In this document: positions 1-7,014 of the stretch, piece by piece
How the letters are laid out: each line of letters begins with the position of its first letter
Numbering within the stretch: position 1 is the stretch's first letter
Assembly (NCBI GenBank): GCA_949292905.1
Contig: CASFAV010000004.1
Coordinates: 212,755-276,754 of the forward strand
Origin: an uncultured Eubacteriales bacterium
Lineage (GTDB): Bacteria; Bacillota; Clostridia; Christensenellales; DTU072
Length of the DNA: 64,000 nucleotides
Reading direction: 5' to 3'
Notes under the pieces: model-generated
The model's database searches: none
What the model was told of the DNA's origin: nothing
Seen by the model: only the letters and a program-made list of their open reading frames with translations
Position numbers and translations under genes: made by a program

Positions 1-335
1 ATTTCGGCGCGGAGCGCTTCGCCCTTCTCGAGTTGCGAATTGGCGGAAATGGGCACGAAGATCATCAATACCACGGAGACGAGAGTTCCTATAACGATAT
101 AAGGAGTCCTTCTTCCCCAGCGGGTGACGGTCTTGTCGGAAAGCTTGCCGAAAATCGGCAACAGGAAAAGAGACAGCAGATTGTCGAGTCCCATGACGAG
201 CCCGCGCATGCTGTTGGAAAGTCCGAATGCGTTCTCCAGAAGGAGCGGCACGACGTAATCGTATGCGGTCCAGAAAACCATGATGATGGCGAAGGCGAGA
301 CCGACTTTGAGCGTTTTGACGTAATTTAATTTCAT
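1..335 (-). CDS. MFS sugar/glycoside transporter, N-terminal part (runs off window)
   Basis: The frame opens at an ATG (333-335) preceded on its strand by a GGAG ribosome binding site and stays open to the window edge, so only about 111 residues are visible. They show one hydrophobic helix, then the MFS loop 2-3 signature GKLSDKTVTRWGRR, then another helix. This matches the major facilitator superfamily, most like the glycoside-pentoside-hexuronide or SLC45-type cation symporters. It is expected in the cytoplasmic membrane; the substrate cannot be told from this fragment. It has its own promoter and is transcribed away from the neighbouring MBL-fold gene. Confidence 0.8.
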   Translation of the reverse strand, partial: MKLNYVKTLKVGLAFAIIMVFWTAYDYVVPLLLENAFGLSNSMRGLVMGLDNLLSLFLLPIFGKLSDKTVTRWGRRTPYIVIGTLVSVVLMIFVPISANSQLEKGEALRAE

Positions 336-366
336 AAGTGCTTCTCCGTGAACGATATACACTACG

Positions 367-395
367 ATTATACCTTATCGCGCGCGCAATTTCAA
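367..395 (-). promoter_or_regulatory. Sigma-A promoter of the partial MFS gene
   Basis: Read on the minus strand, TTGAAA (390-395) and TATAAT (367-372) are separated by exactly 17 bases, about 30 bases upstream of the MFS start codon. Confidence 0.7.
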
Positions 396-469
396 TATAA
401 AATTGAGGATTCGCGGCACTAAAATAGCGCCGTCGAACGGCGTATTCCGCGCGCCGAAAAAATCCGCGC

Positions 470-498
470 TTGAAATTTTCAATTCCTGCGAGTACAAT
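470..498 (+). promoter_or_regulatory. Sigma-A promoter of the MBL-fold gene
   Basis: TTGAAA (470-475), a 17-base spacer, then TACAAT (493-498). The predicted start of transcription is near 505, leaving a leader of roughly 38 bases with a strong AAGGAGGTG ribosome binding site. Confidence 0.65.
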
Positions 499-542
499 AA
501 ATAATATCAACGGACGCCGTGCGTCCGTAAGGAGGTGAACAA

Positions 543-1667
543 ATGGCACGTAAAAAAACTTCCGGGAAAACGGTAGCGGTCATAGCCGTAGCGGTCGTTG
601 TCATACTCGGGCTGCTCGTAGCGCTCGCATACAGTCCGCCCGGACAGACTCTGATAGAGAAATATATGGGTAAACTCGACGAAGGCGGCAACGGCAATAA
701 CGGCGGTAACACGCAGATATTACCCGCGTACACCGCGTTAGGCAGCGACGTCACGATAGGCACCGAAGTCGCGCTCGACAATATAGTTTTCGAAGCGCAC
801 TTCATAGACGTAGGTCAGGGCGACGCGATAGTACTAGAATTTCAGGACGGGAAAACGGTCATGATAGACGCGGGCTCCACGAGCACGGGACTTGCCGATT
901 GCAGAGCGGAAACGCTCGCCTATCTCAGGCACATCGGTCTGGATAAGATAGAATTTCTCGTCGTAACCCACCCCGACACCGACCACTACAATATGCTCGA
1001 AGCGGTGATGGACGCCTACGTCGTGGATAACGTGATATACAACGCCTGCGAGAAAAATCAGACCTACACCAAATTCATCTCGAGGATAATCGAGGAAACG
1101 GGTAACGATAGCATGGTGATCGACGCCGACGGCGAGGATTACACGATAGACGGCGCGGGCTACACCGTGAAAATATATGCGCCCGGCTACGGCACTTTCG
1201 GGGACGGCGACGACGAATACGACGCCGAGGAGAGCAACGGCATGAGCCCGATGATCGTCGTGGAAACGGCGGGCAGAAAGCTTCTTTTCACGGGCGACGG
1301 CACCGTCGAAACGGAAACCTGGTTCATCGAAAAAATGGGCGGCGCTTCTTACGACGTCGACTTCCTCAAAGCGGGGCACCACGGCTCGAACACCTCCACT
1401 TCGCAGGCGTTCCTCGACTTCGTGACTCCCGAATACTGCGTGATAATGTGCGATAACGGCGAAGAATACAGTCACCCCGACACCGAAGTCATGAACAGGC
1501 TGTTCGATATGGGCGTGGTCACCTACCGCACCAACCGCCACGGCAACATCGTTCTCAACATCGACGAGGACGGCGATATGGCGTTCGCAGTCGAACGCGA
1601 AGTCCCCGCGGAAAACAACAAGAACGGCATAAACGACCTTATGCTGGTCACCGCTCCGGCGGCTTAA
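543..1667 (+). CDS. Membrane-anchored metallo-beta-lactamase-fold hydrolase, ComEC/Rec2 C-terminal type
   Basis: A 374-residue protein with a basic N-terminus and one hydrophobic helix (about 10-30) acting as signal anchor, a short Gly/Asn-rich linker, then an MBL domain. Visible metal-site motifs are HFIDVGQGDA, THPDTDHY (HxDxDH) and GHHGSNTSTS, in the order seen in free-standing relatives of the ComEC C-terminal domain. Such proteins are stand-alone extracytoplasmic hydrolases, sometimes proposed to be nucleases or phosphodiesterases; the substrate is unknown. There is no ComEC competence channel here, so a DNA-uptake role should not be assumed. The start is set by the AAGGAGGTG site at 531-539. 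Confidence 0.85.
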   Translation: MARKKTSGKTVAVIAVAVVVILGLLVALAYSPPGQTLIEKYMGKLDEGGNGNNGGNTQILPAYTALGSDVTIGTEVALDNIVFEAHFIDVGQGDAIVLEFQDGKTVMIDAGSTSTGLADCRAETLAYLRHIGLDKIEFLVVTHPDTDHYNMLEAVMDAYVVDNVIYNACEKNQTYTKFISRIIEETGNDSMVIDADGEDYTIDGAGYTVKIYAPGYGTFGDGDDEYDAEESNGMSPMIVVETAGRKLLFTGDGTVETETWFIEKMGGASYDVDFLKAGHHGSNTSTSQAFLDFVTPEYCVIMCDNGEEYSHPDTEVMNRLFDMGVVTYRTNRHGNIVLNIDEDGDMAFAVEREVPAENNKNGINDLMLVTAPAA

Positions 1668-1685
1668 AAAAACTTACGGACACAA

Positions 1686-1717
1686 AAAACGTCCCGCCGG
1701 ATGCGGGACGTTTTTTT
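1686..1717. terminator. Bidirectional rho-independent terminator
   Basis: GTCCCGC and GCGGGAC form a stem (with flanking A and T runs) between the converging MBL-fold and LRR genes; it can serve both strands. Confidence 0.8.
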
Positions 1718-1728
1718 ACCGTTCGGGG

Positions 1729-2616
1729 TCATGCGTAAATGTAATTTATATCCTTTATCTTCCTGCCGTTATCGGTGGGATACCACTTCTTGCCCCAGGT
1801 GCCCGCTTCTTCGAGGGCTTCCCTCTGCGCTTCCGTTTTATACACGGTTATCGTCTTGAGGCTGGTGCAGTTATAGAAGGCGTACTCTCCTATCGTCTCC
1901 ACCGAAGCGGGAATGACTATGGTATTGAAGTCCCCTGACTGGCAGTACGCAAATGCGTCCTTCGCTATCGTCTTGAGCCCTTCGGGCAAAGTCACGTTCT
2001 TGAGCATGCCGCAACGGTGGAACGCCTTCTCCTCTATCGTTACGAGCGTGGACGGGAATATCACCCCTTCCACATAGCCGCACTTGTAGAAAGCCTTGCT
2101 CCCTACCGTCTCCACTCCTTCGGGTATGGTGTAGATCACGGGTTCGTCGGAATTGAGACGCTCCTTCTTCGCGTTGAGTTCCACTCCCTTGAGCGGCGGG
2201 AACGCGACGAGCTTCTTCATATCCTTCGTGTACAGCACTCCGTCTACGGAAGCGAACCATTCGTTACCTTCCGCCACGAGAAATTCCTTCAGCCCCTGGT
2301 TGTTCGTGAACGCCCACGAGCCTATCTCCCTCACGTTTTTGCCGACGGTGATGCTTTTCAGAGTTTCGGCGTTCACGACGCCGAAATCGGCTACTTTGGT
2401 TACCGGTTTACCCTCTATTTCATCTGGTATCACTATCGTGTCGCGCAGAGTGCTGTCGGTGTAACCTATTATGGTCACTTCGCCGTTCTCCTCGATCCTG
2501 TACTCGAGATCGGTGTTCTCGTAGGTCGGATTGCAGGCGCTCAGAACGGGTATCAACGCCGCAAGCGCCATCGCGACGACCAGTAAGGCTATGATCTTTT
2601 TAGTCCTATTTTTCAT
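1729..2616 (-). CDS. BspA-type leucine-rich-repeat lipoprotein
   Basis: A 295-residue protein with a lipoprotein signal (basic start, hydrophobic core, lipobox VLSAC near residue 28). The body carries LRR_5/BspA repeats, for example KSITVGKNVREIGSWAF, YTIPEGVETVGSKAFYKCG and VIPASVETIGEYAFYNC. BspA-like proteins sit on the outer face of the membrane and often bind host or matrix proteins; that role is inferred only. Its ATG lies inside the last codons of the MFS gene upstream (11-base overlap), so the two are probably translationally coupled. Confidence 0.85.
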   Translation of the reverse strand: MKNRTKKIIALLVVAMALAALIPVLSACNPTYENTDLEYRIEENGEVTIIGYTDSTLRDTIVIPDEIEGKPVTKVADFGVVNAETLKSITVGKNVREIGSWAFTNNQGLKEFLVAEGNEWFASVDGVLYTKDMKKLVAFPPLKGVELNAKKERLNSDEPVIYTIPEGVETVGSKAFYKCGYVEGVIFPSTLVTIEEKAFHRCGMLKNVTLPEGLKTIAKDAFAYCQSGDFNTIVIPASVETIGEYAFYNCTSLKTITVYKTEAQREALEEAGTWGKKWYPTDNGRKIKDINYIYA

Positions 2617-4414
2617 CGTCGGTCACCTCCGTTACCGTTGCGTCGGCAGCCGTTTCGTCCGCGCTCGCTTCGACGGCTGCGTCCTCGACGGATTGCTCGG
2701 TTGCGGGAATTTCCGCCGCGGCGGCTTCGCCTTCGCCCGCTCCCGCTACCGCCATCGCGGGTTCGGCGCCGTTACCGTAGATTCGCCGCTTCAATTCCTC
2801 GACGCATTGGTCGTGTTTCGCCCGCGTCAGATCGTAGAAGAAGAACGGCAACGTCGCGAGAACCAACGCGCCCATCGTGACGAATACGTATATTCTGATG
2901 ACGTCCGTGAAGATCGCGGAGTCGAAAAGCACGTCCCAGTCGGAAGTGAAACCGACGTACTTGAGAAGAAGCGGTATCACTATGCCGAACACCGTCTGGA
3001 AAGGAGCGGTGAACCAGCCGAACATCGTGGACATATTGTCCGCGCGTTCGCCCGTTTTCCACTGGTGGTAATCGAGAATGTCGGCGTTGAAGCTCATATT
3101 GAGTCCGTTACACGCCGCGGAGATCGCGCTTCTGACGAAGATACAAAGCATGAGCAGCGCAAGGCTGTTGGCGGCGATGGCGAGCAGGTAGCACGCCGTG
3201 ACTCCGAGCCATATCCCGCGCAACGAAAGCAGTATCGTGCGCTTCTCGAATTTCTTGACCAGAAGCGGCGTGAGCAGGTTGCCCACTACGCTCGTGACTC
3301 CTATTATCGACAGGAAGCCCGACACCCACTCCAGTCTCATATTATAGATAAGGAAATAATTGAGCACGCCGTCCGCGAAGCCCGTCCAGCCCGCGAAAAT
3401 ACTGCTCGCGTTGGTTATCCAGAAATACTTGTTGCTGAGCAAGGCTTTCGCGCTCTTTCTGAAATCGACTTTCGGTTTGTCCTCGTAGGTTTCGATAACT
3501 CTTTCCTTGACGTTGATGAACGCCATGCCGAGAGCGATGCTCATGAAGGACAGCACGGGAACGAATACCTGATAAGATCTCACGTCGAGATATCCGCCGG
3601 TAACGATTATCATGACCGGGAAAAGGATACGGAATATCGACCTGAGGAATCCGAGGAATATACCGCCTATCGAATATATCTTCTGTCTTTCGACGGTGTT
3701 GGGGGTGATGACCGCCACTATCGCCTGAGGGTTGTCGCTGTACAGCGCGGTGAAACGTCCGCGGAGAGTGAACAGCGCGTGCAAAAGAACGAGCTTACTG
3801 GTATATTCCATCGACGCGGGTACGAACGGTATTATGCTCGAAATTATCGCGATCGGGATACCGTAAAGCATCATAAAGGGTTTATATCTTCCGAATTTAC
3901 GACAAAGCTTCTTCCTCAGGAACCAGTTGACGAGGTTGGACGCGCCGGAAATGACGAGTATGTTCGCCACTATCTGCGGCAGTCCTTTGATGACCTTCTC
4001 GAACGGTGCGCTCGGCACGAAATACAGCGCGATACCTATCGCTATCGTGGAGCAATAGGCGATTATGCACTTACGCGCGGTATTCTTATTGATATGACCG
4101 AGGTTCTCGAATACGGTCATCGCGAGCGGCTCCATATACAATGTAAGATACCGCACCACGAGAGCTATAATGGAAATGATGCTGAAGTCCATCAGCGAAA
4201 TACCCATTATCGAACCGGCGAAATACCCCTGCGCAAAGACGATGGTCTCGCCGCAGATAAACGTGAATCCGCAGATACCCATCGTACCGAAGCAGTAAGA
4301 GGCGAATTCTTTGATGGAAAGACTTTCGCCTTCGAGGGGCTTATTCCAGTGTTCTTTCAAAAATCCTATGCCGTTCTTTACGAGCGACTTCAGTTTTGCG
4401 GTCTTGGCGCCCAA
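2606..4414 (-). CDS. MFS transporter with an acidic/Ala-rich cytosolic tail
   Basis: About 602 residues with some 12 hydrophobic helices (MFS_2-like) followed by a tail of about 70 residues rich in Ala, Glu and Thr (ending TEVTDDEK) that is not part of the transporter fold. The frame could start at a GTG (4462) with no ribosome binding site, but a near-perfect AAGGAGGG (4422-4429) lies 7 bases before an in-frame TTG at 4412-4414, so I chose TTG. The product would begin at the segment GAKTAKLKSLVKNGIGF. Cargo unknown; sugar or lipid-like substrates are typical of MFS_2. It is co-transcribed with the LRR lipoprotein. Confidence 0.75.
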   Translation of the reverse strand: MGAKTAKLKSLVKNGIGFLKEHWNKPLEGESLSIKEFASYCFGTMGICGFTFICGETIVFAQGYFAGSIMGISLMDFSIISIIALVVRYLTLYMEPLAMTVFENLGHINKNTARKCIIAYCSTIAIGIALYFVPSAPFEKVIKGLPQIVANILVISGASNLVNWFLRKKLCRKFGRYKPFMMLYGIPIAIISSIIPFVPASMEYTSKLVLLHALFTLRGRFTALYSDNPQAIVAVITPNTVERQKIYSIGGIFLGFLRSIFRILFPVMIIVTGGYLDVRSYQVFVPVLSFMSIALGMAFINVKERVIETYEDKPKVDFRKSAKALLSNKYFWITNASSIFAGWTGFADGVLNYFLIYNMRLEWVSGFLSIIGVTSVVGNLLTPLLVKKFEKRTILLSLRGIWLGVTACYLLAIAANSLALLMLCIFVRSAISAACNGLNMSFNADILDYHQWKTGERADNMSTMFGWFTAPFQTVFGIVIPLLLKYVGFTSDWDVLFDSAIFTDVIRIYVFVTMGALVLATLPFFFYDLTRAKHDQCVEELKRRIYGNGAEPAMAVAGAGEGEAAAAEIPATEQSVEDAAVEASADETAADATVTEVTDDEK

Positions 4415-4486
4415 CGCAATACCCTCCTTGAACTTAAAGTTTCGAAAAAACGCGCCCTCCACACAGGCGTGCGCACGTTACGGTAT

Positions 4487-4515
4487 ATTCTATCATGTAA
4501 ACAGAGCGAATTCAA
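4487..4515 (-). promoter_or_regulatory. Sigma-A promoter of the MFS-LRR operon
   Basis: On the minus strand TTGAAT (4510-4515), 17-base spacer, TAGAAT (4487-4492). Transcription from here would leave about 66 bases before the TTG start favoured above. Confidence 0.6.
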
Positions 4516-4559
4516 TAGCAAATGCTTAAAATTACACTTTTTTAATCGAGGTTAGCGTT

Positions 4560-4580
4560 AAAAGCGCGCAAACCGCGCGC
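4560..4580 (-). terminator. Terminator after the phosphatase gene
   Basis: A GCGCGC stem (4564-4569 with 4575-4580) followed on the minus strand by four U, just past the phosphatase stop codon. Confidence 0.55.
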
Positions 4581-4587
4581 AAAAAAT

Positions 4588-5073
4588 TCAGTCGCGCAAT
4601 CTGCGCCCGACGATCTCCGCAAGAGCCGCGCACGCTGCGGCTATATCCCGGTAAGTCGTTTCGAAATCGTGAGTGTACCAGGGATCGTCGACGTCGCGGG
4701 ATTCCCCCGCGAAGCTCATCAGCAAGCGTACTTTGTTCTCCGGATCGCCGCCGAAAAGGCGCAACATGTTCCTTAAATTATATATGTCCATTCCGACGAT
4801 GTAGTCGTAATAACCGTAATCCGATTTTTCGAGTCTGACGGCGTATTTCCCCGCGCAGGAGATGCCTCTTTTCTCAAGCTCCCTGACGGTGCCCCGGTGT
4901 ACGGGAGAGCCTATCTCCTCCGAACTGGTCGCGGCGGAAGCAATGTAAACTTTGTCCCCGATACCCGCCTTCTCCGCAAGATCTTTCATCACGAATTCCG
5001 CCATCGGAGAACGGCATATGTTGCCGTGGCACACGAAAAGTATCTTGATTATTTTGCCGCGCGCTCCGCTCAT
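4588..5073 (-). CDS. Low-molecular-weight protein tyrosine phosphatase
   Basis: A 161-residue cytosolic enzyme, the usual length of the family. The catalytic P-loop is CHGNICRS near residue 15 (CX5R with the essential Cys and Arg); the general-acid loop is DDPWYTHDF near the C-terminus. The residue after Asn in the P-loop is Ile. In the related protein-arginine phosphatase YwlE this position is Thr, so phosphotyrosine is the likelier substrate. The ATG overlaps the TGA of the preceding reductase gene (ATGA), indicating a coupled two-gene operon. A longer frame continues upstream on this strand but only overlies the reductase gene in another phase. Confidence 0.9.
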   Translation of the reverse strand: MSGARGKIIKILFVCHGNICRSPMAEFVMKDLAEKAGIGDKVYIASAATSSEEIGSPVHRGTVRELEKRGISCAGKYAVRLEKSDYGYYDYIVGMDIYNLRNMLRLFGGDPENKVRLLMSFAGESRDVDDPWYTHDFETTYRDIAAACAALAEIVGRRLRD

Positions 5074-5771
5074 ACAGAATACCCCCCGTCCACGGGAAGC
5101 ACCGCTCCCGTTACGAACGACGCTCCGTCTCCTATAAGAAAAGCCACCGCTTCCGCAACGTCCTCCGGAGTTCCCGCGCGCATTAGCGGCGTTTCTTCCA
5201 CGAGCGCCGCGCGCGCTTCGTCGTCGAGCGCCGAATTCATATCCGTCAGTATATATCCCGGCGCTATACAGTTCACCGTTATCCCCGAAGGCCCCAGCTC
5301 GCGGGCAAGCGAGCGAGTGAGTCCGATAAGCCCCGCTTTCGCCGCCGCATACACGCTTTCGCAGGAAGCCCCGCGTATGCCCCACATGCTCGAAATATTC
5401 ACTATCCTTCCGAATTTGCGTTCTATCATCGACGGCACAACCTCTCTTATCACCGTGAACGCTCCTCCGAGATCGGTCTTTGTTATCCTCCCCCATTCTT
5501 CGTCGGTCACGTCCTGTATCTGCCCGAACCCCGCGACTCCCGCATTGTTGACGACTATCTCCGCACGCGCTTCGGCTACGGCGCGTTTGACTTCTTCTGC
5601 GGAGCGCACGTCGCACTTGAGCGCTTTCGCTCCCGTTTCCGAAGAAAGCGCGCGAGCCGCTTCCTCGCTCGCGTTGTATGTGAAATACACGGCGTATCCC
5701 GCCGAAACAAGTTTCTTCACTATAGCCGCGCCTATCCCGCGCGATCCTCCCGTCACGAGCACTCTTTTCAT
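5070..5771 (-). CDS. fabG: 3-oxoacyl-ACP reductase-like short-chain dehydrogenase
   Basis: A 233-residue classical SDR. Visible are the cofactor motif TGGSRGIG at the N-terminus (NADP(H)-type), NNAG near residue 86, the catalytic Ser (NISSMWG) and the YAAAK catalytic pair, and the C-terminal VTGAVLPVDGGYSV that fits FabG. It would reduce 3-oxoacyl-ACP in fatty-acid synthesis. No other fab gene lies nearby, so another SDR substrate is possible and the symbol is a family-level label. It is coupled to the phosphatase by a 4-base overlap. Confidence 0.8.
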   Translation of the reverse strand: MKRVLVTGGSRGIGAAIVKKLVSAGYAVYFTYNASEEAARALSSETGAKALKCDVRSAEEVKRAVAEARAEIVVNNAGVAGFGQIQDVTDEEWGRITKTDLGGAFTVIREVVPSMIERKFGRIVNISSMWGIRGASCESVYAAAKAGLIGLTRSLARELGPSGITVNCIAPGYILTDMNSALDDEARAALVEETPLMRAGTPEDVAEAVAFLIGDGASFVTGAVLPVDGGYSV

Positions 5772-5930
5772 ACAGTCCTCCCGTCTTTATTACGGTAAAT
5801 ACGTTTGCAACGTGTAAAGTATATCACGTTCTCCGACGTTTGTGAAGCGAAGGCGGGCGCGATAAAGGCGATATTATGCCCGTTTTTCGCAACGTTCGCC
5901 TTACGTACACACACTGTTCGCGGTAAACGC

Positions 5931-5959
5931 TTCCATTTCCGCGCCGTTTATGGTATAAT
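5931..5959 (+). promoter_or_regulatory. Putative promoter giving a nearly leaderless mRNA
   Basis: A perfect TATAAT (5954-5959) lies only 10 bases before the ATG of the release-factor-like gene; TTCCAT (5931-5936) sits 17 bases upstream as a weak -35. Transcription would start a few bases from the ATG, and there is no ribosome binding site. Confidence 0.5.
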
Positions 5960-5969
5960 CAGCGGTAAT

Positions 5970-6989
5970 ATGGACGAAAACCGAAACGCGCTGACGGAAT
6001 ACGCCCGTTCGCGGGAGGAAAGGCTCAAAGAACTGGACGAACTGCTCGCCGCCCCCGAAATACTCGGCGACGGCGCGTTGTGGCGCAGCTACGCCCGCGA
6101 AAGGGACTCCGTGATTAAAACTGCGCTCGCATATCGCAGGTGGACGGAGCTCAAGGAGTTGCGCGAAGCCTGTCTTGCCGACGCGGCGGCTCTTACGGGC
6201 GACGGGCGCCGCGCGGCGGAAGCGGAAGCCGACGCCGTCGGAGCGGAACTCGACGAAGCGTATTCCTCTCTGCTGCTCGCCTCGCTGCCCTCGTGCGGCG
6301 CGAGAAGCGCCGTCATCGTGGAGATACGCGCCTCCGGCGCGCCTTCGGGAGAATTCGCTTCCGCGCTCTACGCTTATTACTCGGAATTCGCGCGCGAAAA
6401 AGGTTTTGATCTCCGCACCCTTTCGTCCGCGCGTTACGAAAGCGGCGGTCATAAAGAAATTACGTTCCGCGTCGAAGGCGAAGGCGCTTACGAATATCTC
6501 GGACGCGAGAGCGGCGTCCAACGCGCGGAATATACGGGAGGCGTATCCCGCTCTCTCGTCACGGCGGCATATCCCGCGCGCGACGAAAGGATCTACGAGC
6601 TCCGCGAAGAGGAGATACGCATCGAGCTTTTCCATTCGGGAGGAGCCGGCGGACAGAACGTCAACAAGGTGGAGACCGCAGTGCGCGCAAGACATCTTCC
6701 CACGGGTATCTTCGTCGTCTGCCAGGACGAACGTTCGCAGTCGGCGAACCGCAACCGCGCGGTAAGCGAATTGACCGCCCGCGTGCGCTCATACTATAAC
6801 GGGTTGCAGGAGGACATTTTCCGCGAAGGTAAGGAAAAAGCGTTGCTTGCCCGCGACAGGATACGCGTATTCGACTACGCGCGCAAGGAATTGCGCGACT
6901 CCCGTCTGAACGCTCCGCTGCCCGTCCGCAACGGCTTGAGTGCGACGCTTGCGGAAGTGCTCGCCCTTTTACGGCTCGCGAACAAATGA
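5970..6989 (+). CDS. Divergent class I release-factor-like protein (GGQ present, codon-reading loops altered)
   Basis: 339 residues, slightly shorter than RF1/RF2 (about 360). The RF1 layout is recognisable: a helical N-terminal domain, GGHKEITFRVEGEGAYEYLGRE, the catalytic GGAGGQNVNK (GGQ at 227-229), HLPTGIFVVCQDERSQ, and an RF1-like end (RIRVFDYARKELRDSRL). The GGQ loop triggers peptidyl-tRNA hydrolysis in known factors. The stop-codon-reading elements differ: where RF1 has VQRVPxTES and then HTSA, this protein has VQRAEYTGG (EYT at 187-189) and LVTA. Neither PxT nor SPF is present. It may be a rescue or specialised factor rather than the housekeeping prfA; this is inference. It heads a five-gene co-directional run, 25 bases before the helicase gene. 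Confidence 0.75.
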   Translation: MDENRNALTEYARSREERLKELDELLAAPEILGDGALWRSYARERDSVIKTALAYRRWTELKELREACLADAAALTGDGRRAAEAEADAVGAELDEAYSSLLLASLPSCGARSAVIVEIRASGAPSGEFASALYAYYSEFAREKGFDLRTLSSARYESGGHKEITFRVEGEGAYEYLGRESGVQRAEYTGGVSRSLVTAAYPARDERIYELREEEIRIELFHSGGAGGQNVNKVETAVRARHLPTGIFVVCQDERSQSANRNRAVSELTARVRSYYNGLQEDIFREGKEKALLARDRIRVFDYARKELRDSRLNAPLPVRNGLSATLAEVLALLRLANK

Positions 6990-7014
6990 CCTTACCCGCT
7001 TTACGGAGAAAGGA

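Noticed and set aside
543..1667. ComEC competence channel
   Set aside because: Only the hydrolase domain and one membrane helix are present; the multi-pass competence domain is missing.
2531..4555. Plus-strand frame of 674 codons
   Set aside because: Antisense to the MFS gene; product Arg/Glu/Tyr-rich without any fold-like pattern.
4588..5616. A 342-residue version of the phosphatase
   Set aside because: The extra N-terminal part overlies the reductase gene in another frame; the ATGA overlap start at 5073 gives the normal family length.
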